Source: an uncultured Verrucomicrobiales bacterium
GTDB taxonomy: Bacteria > Verrucomicrobiota > Verrucomicrobiia > Verrucomicrobiales > Akkermansiaceae
Assembly: GCA_949373085.1 (NCBI GenBank)
Contig: CASICJ010000024.1
Span: forward strand, 1 to 64,000
Reading direction: 5' to 3'
Length of the DNA: 64,000 nucleotides
Below are positions 53,601-61,675 of the stretch, piece after piece; within the stretch, counting starts at the first letter, position 1, and each line of letters begins with the position of its first letter. The position numbers were made by a program, and so were the translations under genes. The notes beneath the pieces are model-generated. The model was not told the origin of the DNA and ran no database searches. It worked only from the letters and a program-made list of their open reading frames with translations.

Positions 53601-54105
53601 GACCGCCACCACCAAATGCGGCCTTGATGATGAGAGGGAAACCGACCTCATGGGCTACTGTGAGAGCTTGATCGGGATCGGAAATGGCATCGTCGGTGCC
53701 CGGAAGAACTGGAACTTTGGCTGCGATCGCCTGTGCGCGAGCAGCGGTTTTGTCCCCCATGGAGCCTAGGAGGTCGGCGGATGGGCCGATGAAGGTAATG
53801 CCCTCGCGTTTGCAGGCGCGGGCGAAATCGGCATTTTCAGAGAGGAATCCATATCCGGGATGAATGAGAGTGACGCCTTTTGATTTTGCTAGGGCGACAA
53901 TACCTTCGTGGTCGAGGTAGGCACCGACAGGACCTTTAGTGGCGTCTAGCTGGTAAGCCTCGTCAGCTTTAAAGCGGTGGCGGGAAAACCGATCTTCCTC
54001 GGCGTATATTGCGACGGTGCGAAGCCCGAGTTCAGTGGCAGCGCGGAAGACGCGGATGGCAATTTCGCCGCGGTTGGCGACAAGGAGTTTCTGTTGGATG
54101 GCCAT
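50656..54105 (-). CDS. pyc: Pyruvate carboxylase
   Basis: The 1149-residue protein has the full three-part architecture. Biotin carboxylase: KLLVANRGEIAIRVFRAATELG, LIHPGYGFLSENADFA, GGGGRGMRIV, and EMNPRIQVEHTVTE. Carboxyltransferase from about 530: LLCTDTTMRDAHQSLIATRMRT, with MEMWGGATFD and IHFHTHDTSGLNAAS. The biotin carrier domain has EAMKM, with biotin-Lys1115. It fixes bicarbonate onto pyruvate to form oxaloacetate (anaplerosis). It is divergent from valS with a strong hairpin between them. Confidence 0.97.
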   Translation of the reverse strand: MAIQQKLLVANRGEIAIRVFRAATELGLRTVAIYAEEDRFSRHRFKADEAYQLDATKGPVGAYLDHEGIVALAKSKGVTLIHPGYGFLSENADFARACKREGITFIGPSADLLGSMGDKTAARAQAIAAKVPVLPGTDDAISDPDQALTVAHEVGFPLIIKAAFGGGGRGMRIVEKPSELQARLAEAQEEAQNAFGNPAVFLERYIKRAKHIEVQILGDQHGNVVHLHERDCSVQRRYQKVVEIAPSIDLEGTLRQDLCQSAANLAQSIGYNNAGTVEFLYDMDSKEWFFIEMNPRIQVEHTVTECVTGIDLVRSQILVAQGKKLHEPEIGIPAQGEIPCNGFAIQCRITTEDPEKGFAPDYGRITNYRSAAGFGIRLDSGNGDAGAVITPYYDSMLVKLTATGRDFETACQRMDRALREFRIRGVKTNIPFLENVIADSSFRSGDAHTKLIDSQPSLFSFIPKRDRATKLLNYLSDLTVNGNPGAKNWRPAKPFAQPRIPTSMGVSSTSPSSREILLKQGPEFFSKWIGEQKRLLCTDTTMRDAHQSLIATRMRTFDMLNIAEAYAKRTPNLFSMEMWGGATFDTSMRFLKEDPWDRLRELRERIPNICFQMLFRGSNAVGYSNYPDNVVAGFVKHAADSGMDIFRIFDSLNYLPNMQVAMEAVRDHGKSVCEAAVCYTGDITNPNRAKYSLKYYIDKAKELEKMGAHILCIKDMAGLCHPAAVTKLVSTLKQEIGIPIHFHTHDTSGLNAASIMAAADAGVDIADMALASMSGSTSQPNLNSVCAAMSGHERDPGLDIETLNEFSDYWEEILTHYEPFYSAPRSGTAEVYLHEMPGGQYTNLKEQANGMGLGHRWQEIAHTYADVNQLFGDIVKVTPSSKVVGDMTMLLVTQDLKAKDLLNGNTPNLDFPESVIDMLGGGLGQPDGGWPKEIQKLVLGDKIPVTVRPGELAPPCDLDQTKAKLSQQLDRDANDDDLYSHLMYPQVFSDYLDSLKSFDRLTVLPTPAFFYGLQVGEEVHVDIGPGKTLFIKLISIGEPDDEGRRTLFYELNGMPRECVVIDKALGKESVANLKGEPGNDQHIIAPLPGMISEVAIKPGDEIKEGEKLVVLEAMKMLTTVSAPADGVIDEILLKKGQAADTGDLLIIIK

Positions 54106-54447
54106 GTTAAATTGTGTGGAAGAGCTTAGAATTTTGGAGGCGGGGGAGCCAACTACGGAATTTACGAATATTGATTTTTTGAGAGTATGTCCGTTCTGGC
54201 TGAAGGCTCTCAGCCAGAACGGCGTGGCATGAGATGGATGAGGCGCTTTTTGGGATCTGGAAATATCTCGTCTGAAGCAAGGAGTGAGCCTTAGATTCAG
54301 CGGTCAGAGCTTGTCTATTTTTGAGGAAATGAGAAGGGCGATTTACGGCTGTCTGATCGAAGAATTTAGAGTTGATGGGCAATGGGCTCCAGTCCAAAGC
54401 CCGTAGTGCTTGCTTGGAGGCAGGGAGTCAGCTACTTCTCCGGCACG
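54106..54447. other. Interval between divergent pyc and valS
   Basis: No gene is seen, but a near-perfect hairpin lies at 54191-54222 (listed separately). Promoters for both genes are expected here and could not be fixed by eye. Confidence 0.5.
54191..54222. repeat. Perfect 13-bp inverted repeat between pyc and valS
   Basis: CCGTTCTGGCTGA (54191-54203) and TCAGCCAGAACGG (54210-54222) pair perfectly around the loop AGGCTC. No T-run follows on either strand, so it is not a standard terminator. It lies 86 bases before the pyc start and 226 before the valS start. It could be a REP-like element, an operator or an RNA hairpin in a leader. Confidence 0.9.
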
Positions 54448-57144
54448 ATGTCTGAACTGCCCAAAGCTTATGAGCCCGCTGAAGTCGAGAAGTCCTGGTA
54501 TCAGGTCTGGCTTGATGCCAAGTGTTTTGAAGCGGATCCCTCTTCCGAGAAGCCACCGTATTCGATTGTGATCCCACCACCGAATGTGACAGGGATTTTA
54601 CACTTGGGGCATGTTCTAAATAACACGATTCAGGATATTTTAGCTCGTCGGGCCCGACAGAAAGGCTGCGAAGTCCTTTGGCTTCCAGGGACCGACCATG
54701 CAGGGATTGCGACTCAGACAAAGGTTGAGCGTCAGCTTCGGGAGGAGGAGGGGAAGACCCGCCGGGATATTGGACGCGAGGCTTTTTTAGGGAGAGTGTG
54801 GGATTGGAAGGATAAGCATGGTGGCATTATTATTAAGCAGCTGAAGCGATTGGGTTGCTCGTGCGACTGGAGTCGGGAGCGCTTCACAATGGACGCCGAC
54901 TACTCTAAGTGGGTCTCGAAAGTTTTTGCGGATCTGTTCAATGATGGGCTCATTTATCGAGGGAAACGGATGGTAAACTGGTGTCCGGTTTCACGGACTG
55001 CTTTGTCGGATGAGGAAGTCATTCCGAAGAAGCAGAATTCAAAGCTCTACTACATGAAGTATGAGTTGGTTGAAGAGCCGGGAATGTTTTTGGAAGTAGC
55101 GACGACACGGCCTGAGACTTTAATGGGTGACGTCGCAGTCGCGGTAAATCCAAAGGATGAGCGCTATGGCAGGTTTGTGGGGAAACTGGTCAGGCGGCCT
55201 TTCCCAGCGGCGGAAATTCCCGTGGTGGCGGATGATCATGTGGATCCGGAGTTTGGAACAGGTGCGCTGAAAATTACGCCGGCCCACGATAAGGCGGACT
55301 TTGAAATCGGCGTGCGAAACGATCTTGAGATTATCGATGTATTCCATGCTGATGCGACGGTAAATTGTCCGGGAGTTCCTGATCTGGATGGGCTAGATCG
55401 GTTTGTGGCGCGGAAGAAGGCAGCCGCGATGCTGGAGGAAATGGGCTTATTAATTAAAGTGGAGGAGCACGAGAATAACGTAGGCTTTTCCGAGCGGGCT
55501 GATGTTCCAATTGAGCCGCGGATATCGATGCAGTGGTTTTTAAGATATCCAGCTGCCGAAGAGACTGCGGCAGCGGTTGCAGATGGAGAGATGAATTACC
55601 GTCCGGCACGCTGGGCCAAGACACATGCGAATTGGATGGACGGTATCCAGGATTGGTGTGTTTCGAGGCAGCTTTGGTGGGGACACCGGATTCCTGTGTG
55701 GTATCGAAAAGAGAAGGTTGAAGTGTTGCAGGAATCGGAATCTTTAACGCTCGAAAATCTGGAGGCGGGAGATTTGCATGTCAGCGCTGAACCTCCAGTT
55801 GATCCAGAAAATTGGATACAGGATGATGATGTGTTGGATACTTGGTTTAGCTCATGGCTTTGGCCGTTTGCGACGATGCAGAATCTCGATGAGGAATCTA
55901 GCTTGGTGAAGAAGTTTTATCCGACGACTGATTTAGTGACTGGGCCAGACATTATTTTCTTTTGGGTCGCACGTATGATTATGGCGGGATACCGCTTTAA
56001 GGGTGAATTACCTTTCAAAAACGTTTTCTTCACCTCAATTATTCGGGATATCCAAGGTCGAAAGATGAGTAAGTCGCTTGGCAATTCGCCTGATCCGATT
56101 GACCTCATGGAAAAATACGGCGCGGATGGTTTGCGTTTCGGTCTGATGAGAACCGCGCCGATTGGTGCTGACCTTCGTTTCGATGAGGCTCAGGTTGAGG
56201 AGGGCCGAAACTTCGCCAATAAAATTTATAATGCCTGCAGATTTCGTCGCATGGCTGGGAGTGATTCTAAGGCAGATTTTAAGCCGTCGACGTGCGAGAC
56301 ACTTCGACCCTATCATTTAGCGATCTTAGCGAAGTGCGATCAATTGGCAAAAAATCAGGAGTCTGCCTATGCCGATTATCGCTTCAATGAGATTGGTCAG
56401 CAGCTCTATGATTTCCTGTGGAGTGAGTTTTGCGACAAATTCTTGGAGGCAGTGAAGGGAGATCTGCGTGATGATGCAAGCGAGTTTCAGCGCGAGACGA
56501 CGCTTGGTGTTTTTGACTCAGTGATGGTTCGTTATCTTCAATTGTTACACCCTTATATGCCTCACTTGACCGAAGAGTTGAGCTTGCGGATGGGTTATAT
56601 CGAAGAGGGGCAATTTGTGATGGAGAAGGAGATTCCCGTTTCTGGTTTGCTTGACGGAGTGGATGTCAAAATGATTTCGGAAGGTTGCGAGCAAGCGGCA
56701 GCTGTTTATAAAACAGCCGCTCAGTTACGTAATTTAAAGGCTGAATACCGGCTTGCGGCTCGTAAGGATGTAAGGTTTATCGCTAAGACCGGTCCTTTGT
56801 GGTTGGAGGCAGAGGCTGCTACATTAGCGCTCCTCGTGGGGTCAGAAGGACTTACGCGGGATGAGAATTACATTCCCGAGCAGGGAACGCCCGGTGCGGT
56901 CACGGCCTCTGGAGAGTTGTTTATGCCTCTGGACGGATTGATTGATTTGGAGGCAGAAAAAGCTCGTCTTGATAAGGAGATCGAGAAAATTCAGAAGGAG
57001 GTTGGAAAATCGAAGGGTAAACTGGGGAATGAAAAATTTGTTGCGAATGCCAATCCTGAGGTCGTAATGGTTGAGCGAGAACGTCTTACCGACTGGGAAG
57101 GTAAGCTGTCCCAGTTGCAAGAATTGCGCTCAAATTTAACATAA
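54448..57144 (+). CDS. valS: Valyl-tRNA synthetase
   Basis: The ~898-residue product is a complete class I ValRS. Start chosen at the ATG for MSELPKAYEPAEVEKSWYQVW, the family start. The HIGH-type motif is PPNVTGILHLGHVLN, then LPGTDHAGIATQTKVE. The editing (CP1) domain has TTRPETLMGDVAVAV and KITPAHDKADFEIG. KMSKS is in IQGRKMSKSLGNSPDPIDL. The C-terminus ends with the tRNA-binding coiled coil (LIDLEAEKARLDKEIEKIQKE). It charges tRNA-Val. Confidence 0.97.
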   Translation: MSELPKAYEPAEVEKSWYQVWLDAKCFEADPSSEKPPYSIVIPPPNVTGILHLGHVLNNTIQDILARRARQKGCEVLWLPGTDHAGIATQTKVERQLREEEGKTRRDIGREAFLGRVWDWKDKHGGIIIKQLKRLGCSCDWSRERFTMDADYSKWVSKVFADLFNDGLIYRGKRMVNWCPVSRTALSDEEVIPKKQNSKLYYMKYELVEEPGMFLEVATTRPETLMGDVAVAVNPKDERYGRFVGKLVRRPFPAAEIPVVADDHVDPEFGTGALKITPAHDKADFEIGVRNDLEIIDVFHADATVNCPGVPDLDGLDRFVARKKAAAMLEEMGLLIKVEEHENNVGFSERADVPIEPRISMQWFLRYPAAEETAAAVADGEMNYRPARWAKTHANWMDGIQDWCVSRQLWWGHRIPVWYRKEKVEVLQESESLTLENLEAGDLHVSAEPPVDPENWIQDDDVLDTWFSSWLWPFATMQNLDEESSLVKKFYPTTDLVTGPDIIFFWVARMIMAGYRFKGELPFKNVFFTSIIRDIQGRKMSKSLGNSPDPIDLMEKYGADGLRFGLMRTAPIGADLRFDEAQVEEGRNFANKIYNACRFRRMAGSDSKADFKPSTCETLRPYHLAILAKCDQLAKNQESAYADYRFNEIGQQLYDFLWSEFCDKFLEAVKGDLRDDASEFQRETTLGVFDSVMVRYLQLLHPYMPHLTEELSLRMGYIEEGQFVMEKEIPVSGLLDGVDVKMISEGCEQAAAVYKTAAQLRNLKAEYRLAARKDVRFIAKTGPLWLEAEAATLALLVGSEGLTRDENYIPEQGTPGAVTASGELFMPLDGLIDLEAEKARLDKEIEKIQKEVGKSKGKLGNEKFVANANPEVVMVERERLTDWEGKLSQLQELRSNLT

Positions 57145-57198
57145 ACAAAACTTAGGTTGGAGCCATCGCTCGAATCGTGTTTATTTTAGCCAACAGAG

Positions 57199-58200
57199 AT
57201 GGAGGTGGCCGATTTACTAGACAGTCAAGTTATCAGCGGGGATAATGCGCAACTCCTTGGTGCGGTCGGCGTTGAAACATTAGCGGCTCTTTCGCAAAGT
57301 GATCCTAGAGCTTTGCTTGAGGAGATAGAGAATGCGAATTCCCATCTTGGATTAGTAGAGCAACTACCGAATCTTGATCAATTGGTGACGTGGATTGAGG
57401 AAGCCCGTAATCGGTTGGACGAAACTGAGTCCGCACCGGTGACTCGCCTTGATGATGTTGTTGAATTAATTCCCATCTCAGTGGTAAAAGCTTATCCAGT
57501 CAGTAAAGAAAGTATTCTAAAGAATAAAATCGAGGTTGGGGATGTGCCGGTGATGGACGAATTCCTTGAGGGGAGAGATCTTTACACGGAAGAAGTGAGG
57601 AAGATTGATTCAGAACCTTCTGAGATCAAAGCAACGGTTCGTGAAATCTCTTCTAAGACACCTACCAAGAAGCTTAGCTTAAAGGAAGATATCAGGGAGT
57701 CTATTTCTGGATCGGAAAGACCAGAGATTGAGCCTTTGGAGCGTAACAGGGGGTTTGATCTTCGCAAAATGGCAACCCCGGAAATTAATGCTGGTCGAAC
57801 ATTGCACTCCCGAGCCTATATCCGTGGTGTTCTGCATCCACAACCCTTTAGAGTAAAGTTGGGAGCTTTTTTAAGCGTGTTAACGATAGTCTTGCTCCCG
57901 CTTTCATTCATGGCGGGAGGAGCGCTTTTATTTTTTCAGGATGACCATGAACTTGTGATTTGGTCTGCAGCTGTTCCCGTCGCCTCGGTGGTTTTAGGGT
58001 TAATGTATTTGATGTTTGCTCGTCCGATGAAATGCCGTGTTTGCGGACAACCTTTGTTCGAAGCGAAATCTTGTCGTAGGAACCCCCAGAGTCACCATAT
58101 TCCCTTTTTGGGATACATTCTACCGACCAGCTTGCAGTTGCTGATTTTTCACTGGTTTCGCTGTATGTATTGTGGAACTTCGATTCGCTTAAAAGAGTGA
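57199..58200 (+). CDS. Membrane protein with HhH-like N-terminus and zinc-ribbon-like C-terminus
   Basis: The 333-residue product is not a named family to me. Residues 1-75 (VISGDNAQLLGAVGVETLAALSQSDPRALLEEI) have the pattern of DUF4332/helix-hairpin-helix domains. Residues 80-215 are a charged, likely disordered linker. Two membrane helices lie at about 222-247 and 253-274. The cytoplasmic tail has paired Cys at 279/282 and 322/325, with another at 292, like a zinc ribbon. It begins 54 bases after valS and may be cotranscribed. Convergent with dtd. Confidence 0.7.
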   Translation: MEVADLLDSQVISGDNAQLLGAVGVETLAALSQSDPRALLEEIENANSHLGLVEQLPNLDQLVTWIEEARNRLDETESAPVTRLDDVVELIPISVVKAYPVSKESILKNKIEVGDVPVMDEFLEGRDLYTEEVRKIDSEPSEIKATVREISSKTPTKKLSLKEDIRESISGSERPEIEPLERNRGFDLRKMATPEINAGRTLHSRAYIRGVLHPQPFRVKLGAFLSVLTIVLLPLSFMAGGALLFFQDDHELVIWSAAVPVASVVLGLMYLMFARPMKCRVCGQPLFEAKSCRRNPQSHHIPFLGYILPTSLQLLIFHWFRCMYCGTSIRLKE

Positions 58201-58201
58201 T

Positions 58202-58654
58202 TTATTCGCGATCTTGCGAGTCCATCATAATGGTGACCGGACCATCGTTGACTAGAGCGACTTCCATCATTGCCCCGAAGAGTCCTCGTTCAAGCGGGTG
58301 ACCGAGTTCCCGTGAAAATTTTTCGCAAAACGATTGGTAGAGAGGTTTTGATATTTCGGGAGGGGCCGCCTTGATGAAACTGGGTCGATTTCCTTTTTTA
58401 GTCGAGGCGTGAAGAGTAAATTGGCTAACGACTAAAGCTTCGCCATAATTATCCCGAAGCGAGAGGTTCATTTTTCCGTTTGCGTCGTCAAAAATCCTCA
58501 TATTGATAATTTTTCGTATTAACCAATCTATGTCGCTTTGATCGTCGGAAGATTCGATCCCAACTAAGATGAGTAAGCCTGGCCCAATTTCGGAGATCTT
58601 ATTTCCCTTAATCGAGACAGAGGCCTTCCTGACTCTCTGTAACACAATTCGCAC
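58202..58654 (-). CDS. dtd: D-aminoacyl-tRNA deacylase
   Basis: The 150-residue product has the Dtd hallmark motifs: VRIVLQRVRKASVSI at the start, SQFTLHASTKKGNRPSF, and the Gly-cisPro motif VNDGPVTIMMDS. It removes D-amino acids mischarged onto tRNAs. GTG at 58652-58654 is the start by homology. The same frame stays open upstream for about 137 codons, but that part has no Dtd sequence and is not included. A run of seven G (7 C on the coding strand) precedes the start. Confidence 0.95.
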   Translation of the reverse strand: MRIVLQRVRKASVSIKGNKISEIGPGLLILVGIESSDDQSDIDWLIRKIINMRIFDDANGKMNLSLRDNYGEALVVSQFTLHASTKKGNRPSFIKAAPPEISKPLYQSFCEKFSRELGHPLERGLFGAMMEVALVNDGPVTIMMDSQDRE

Positions 58655-59028
58655 GGGGGGGATCTTTTCCACTAGAGAATTTGTTTCAAGAGATCTTGCT
58701 AAGGAGTGTAAATAAATCTGAAGCCGAGGAAGTCTCAACCAAGAGTCATGAAGTTCAGGAATCTGGGCAAAGGGGCAAGCTTGGCGTTTTCTACCAGCAT
58801 AAGGTGCCCGATACTGAAAGCGAGATGGATCAAGCCAATGAATCGCAAGTATCGACTCTTGGGGAAGATTTCGGTGATGAGAAGAAGTTACGGAAGATGG
58901 GAAAGGCTCTTCGTCCATGGCCATTTGTGCTCGAAGCCTCAGGAAGGAATCGTGATCCATTTCGAATTGATGTATACTCAATAAACATTGATTGAAATGA
59001 TGAATTATCTTTGATAAAGTTCCTGAAG
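58655..59028. other. Divergent promoter region between dtd and the NhaR-like regulator
   Basis: Several overlapping frames occur on both strands (including one in frame with dtd), none with recognisable motifs. The region probably carries the two divergent promoters. No hairpin or RNA gene was recognised. Confidence 0.45.
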
Positions 59029-59925
59029 ATGAACATCCACCACCTTGAGTTGTTTTACTTTGTAGCAAAGTTTGAAGGGATCACCGCCGCAGTAAGAAAG
59101 ATGCCTTACGGGATCCAGCAGCCCGCGGTGAGTGGCCAAATTTTGCAGTTGGAAGAGAAGCTTGGAATTAAATTATTCAATCGGCGGCCTTTTGCACTCA
59201 CACCGGCGGGGGAGGAACTTTATGATTATATCTATCCTTTTTTTTCGGGGCTTGGAGATCTTGAAGAAAAGTTGCGGGGGGAGGAAGGTCGGCATCTACG
59301 ACTTGCAGCGACTGCATCCGCACTGAGGAATCATCTCCCAGATTGCTTAGAGACGTTGAAAAAAAAAGAACCGAAACTCAAATTGTCACTGCGTGAAGTG
59401 GCACCGTCAGATGTTCATGGGCTCGTTACTTCTCAGCAGGTAGATGTTGCGATCGGCGTGATTGGCGGGAAGATGTCGGATGGCTTGAAAAGCGAATCTT
59501 TACTAAAAATACCGACAGTTCTCTGGGTTCCTGCCAACTCGAAAGCTAAATCTTGGAAAGAATTCCTAGAGAAAGATCCTTATTCAAAAACGGGACTGAT
59601 CGGTAAAGAACCTTTGATTGGGTTACCTCCAAACGAAGTTTTACAGCAACTTTTTCAAAAGGAATTTGATCGGAACGAGGTGAATTGGCCAGTTTCTGTA
59701 GAGGTGAACTCTACCGATGTGGTGCGTGATTTTGTGGTGCGTGGGTTTGGAGTCGGGATTGGAATTTTCATCCCGGATCTGCCTAATCCTAAAGGTGTGA
59801 AGCCCCTTGTCCTGCCTAATTTTCCACCTTTGGTTATCGGGGCGATGTATCAAGGAAAGGCTAAGGGTGTAGTGGAGGATTTTCTCGCGATTGCAAAGGC
59901 GCATGTGACGAGGTTTTCTAGATAA
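59029..59925 (+). CDS. NhaR-like LysR-family transcriptional regulator
   Basis: The ~298-residue product has a LysR helix-turn-helix: MNIHHLELFYFVAKFEGITAAVRKM, QQPAVSGQILQLEEKLGIKLFNRRPFALTPAGEEL. The effector domain starts at about 95 (LRLAATASALRNHLPDCL) and includes DVAIGVIGGKMSDGL and FVVRGFGVGIGI. The HTH resembles NhaR-type rather than metabolite-biosynthetic LysR proteins. Start set at the ATG 59029; a TTG at 59011 lies before it. It reads in the same direction as purU and is divergent from dtd. Its regulon is not evident. Confidence 0.88.
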   Translation: MNIHHLELFYFVAKFEGITAAVRKMPYGIQQPAVSGQILQLEEKLGIKLFNRRPFALTPAGEELYDYIYPFFSGLGDLEEKLRGEEGRHLRLAATASALRNHLPDCLETLKKKEPKLKLSLREVAPSDVHGLVTSQQVDVAIGVIGGKMSDGLKSESLLKIPTVLWVPANSKAKSWKEFLEKDPYSKTGLIGKEPLIGLPPNEVLQQLFQKEFDRNEVNWPVSVEVNSTDVVRDFVVRGFGVGIGIFIPDLPNPKGVKPLVLPNFPPLVIGAMYQGKAKGVVEDFLAIAKAHVTRFSR

Positions 59926-60058
59926 GATAAGATCGAATTTGTGTCCCAGTTTGGCTCATCAAAAGATTTTCCGATGGCGGCGCTTTAATTTTTGGTATCG
60001 AAGTAGATTTATGAGCGTCGGGCTTGAGCTTTTTGACTTATTGGTCCAAAGAGCGCTT

Positions 60059-60913
60059 ATGCGTGAAGGTCTTATTTTGAAACTCACTTGTCCTGACAAG
60101 CATGGATTGGTTGCTCAAATTGCTAGCCATGCTTCGGAATTTAGCGCGAATTTGGTCGAATTTAATCAGTTCACTGAACAAAAGCGTGGGATCTTTTATG
60201 CGCGGCTCGAGATCGATACGGAGAGCCTCGAGGTTTCGATTGAGGATTTCATTGCAAGCTTTGAAGTCTTGGGGCGGGCTATTAAAGCCGTCTGGCATTT
60301 CCGTCGCTTACCCTATAAGATGAGAACGGCTGTTTTGGTCACGAAAACTGACCATTGCCTCAACGAGATTCTCTGGCGGACCAAGTTAGGCGAAATGCCG
60401 ATTGAGATTACCTCCGTAATCGGAAATCGCTCAGATTGTAAGGAGATCGCTGAGAACTCTGGGCTTCCATTTCATTTAGTTGAGATGGGAGAAGATAAGG
60501 AAGTCGGTTTTCTTGAGATAGAATCATTACTCGAGGAACAACAAGTTGAGCTGGTCGTCCTGGCTCGCTTCATGCAAATCATGCCACCTTGGATGTGTGA
60601 GAAATACAGTGGACGAATGATTAATATTCATCATAGCTTTCTGCCAGCATTTATTGGCGCTAATCCATACCGGCAGGCCTATGAGCGGGGTGTGAAATTT
60701 ATTGGTGCAACCTGTCACTATGTGACTGGGGAACTCGATGCTGGGCCCATTATTGAACAGGAAGTTGAGCGAGTTCAGCACCATCACAGCGTGCTTGATC
60801 TAGTTCGCTTAGGTCGCGATTGTGAGAGGGCTGCCTTGGCAAGAGGGATTCGTTATCATGTTCACGACCGCACAATTATCGACGGTAAGAGAGCTATAGT
60901 TTTTCCTGATTAA
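60059..60913 (+). CDS. purU: Formyltetrahydrofolate deformylase
   Basis: PurU hydrolyses 10-formyl-THF to formate and THF, balancing one-carbon pools. The ~284-residue product has an N-terminal ACT domain (LILKLTCPDKHGLVAQIASHASEF) and a C-terminal formyltransferase-like domain with LVVLARFMQIMPP, the INIHHSFLPAFIGANPYRQAYERGVKFIGATCHYVT signature and ELDAGPIIEQEVERV. I place the start at the ATG of MREGLIL (60059); a longer frame from 59939 adds 40 residues without homology. Length agrees with E. coli PurU (280). Confidence 0.94.
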   Translation: MREGLILKLTCPDKHGLVAQIASHASEFSANLVEFNQFTEQKRGIFYARLEIDTESLEVSIEDFIASFEVLGRAIKAVWHFRRLPYKMRTAVLVTKTDHCLNEILWRTKLGEMPIEITSVIGNRSDCKEIAENSGLPFHLVEMGEDKEVGFLEIESLLEEQQVELVVLARFMQIMPPWMCEKYSGRMINIHHSFLPAFIGANPYRQAYERGVKFIGATCHYVTGELDAGPIIEQEVERVQHHHSVLDLVRLGRDCERAALARGIRYHVHDRTIIDGKRAIVFPD

Positions 60914-60963
60914 ATGGGAGCTTTACCTCAGGTTGATGCCCGATAGCGTCTAGTGCTAGTTCG

Positions 60964-61675
60964 ATGTTAGATCCAAAGCGGCGTATTGATACTCTCCAGT
61001 TGGTGGAACTCGCCGAGGGGATGGAAATCCACCTCCGCACTGCTGGGCCATTTTTGCGCCTCATCGCGTGGATTCTCGATTTGATCATCGAAGGGGTTGC
61101 TCTCATCTTTTTGTATTTGATTCTAATTTTGATCTCTCCAGTGCTTGGGGAGACTGTTTCGGAGGGAGTTTACCTTCTGTCCTTCTTTCTGATTTGGTGG
61201 TTCTACCCTGTTTTTTTTGAAATTAGCCCTTGGGGTGCCACATTAGGGAAAAGAGCTCTTGGATTGCGAGTAGTGAATGAAGCCGGAGCAGGGATTACGA
61301 TGGGGGGCGTCAATGATTCGTAACTTTATTAGAACTGTTGAAGTGATGCTTCCGTTTTTGCCTCTTAGCGTCTTTTTTCATCCAAGGTTTCAACGTCTAG
61401 GTGACCTGGCTGCCGGGACTCTCGTGGTTTACTCGAAGCCCCGAATCGACCCGGTCATTCCCGGACCTCCACCGTTGGAAAAGGTTCCTGTTAATTTTTC
61501 ACTAAGCCGGGAGGAGGAAGCGGCGATTCTTGCGTTTCGTTATCGAAGTGGTGGGTGGTCTGAAGCTCGCCGCGTGGAATTATCCAATCATCTCGAAAAA
61601 ATGACAGGAGAAGTTGGACTTAAAGGGGTTTCGAAGTTGATGGGAATGGCACACTGGTTGGAGGAACAACGATGA
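60964..61675 (+). pseudogene. RDD-family membrane protein gene, frameshifted in a run of six G
   Basis: Frame 1 encodes LDPKRRIDTLQLVELAEGMEI, then RTAGPFLRLIAWILDLIIEG (RDD start), two membrane helices and WGATLGKRALGLRVVNEAGAGITMG. It then stops after GVNDS at 61321-61323. Removing one G from the run 61302-61307 continues as ASMIRNFIRTVEVMLPFLPL, HPRFQRLGDLAAGTLVVYSKP and a ~90-residue soluble tail, to 61675. The join restores a typical RDD protein, so this is one gene broken by a single base. It overlaps the next gene by ATGA, as intact operon members would. Cause could be mutation, phase variation or sequence error. Confidence 0.85.

Noticed and set aside
54382-54447. Upstream part of the long valS frame as N-terminus
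   Set aside because: ValRS homology begins with the ATG at 54448; the preceding 22 codons show no family sequence.
58681-58995. 104-codon plus-strand frame between dtd and the LysR gene
   Set aside because: Overlaps other open frames on both strands, no motif; treated as promoter region.
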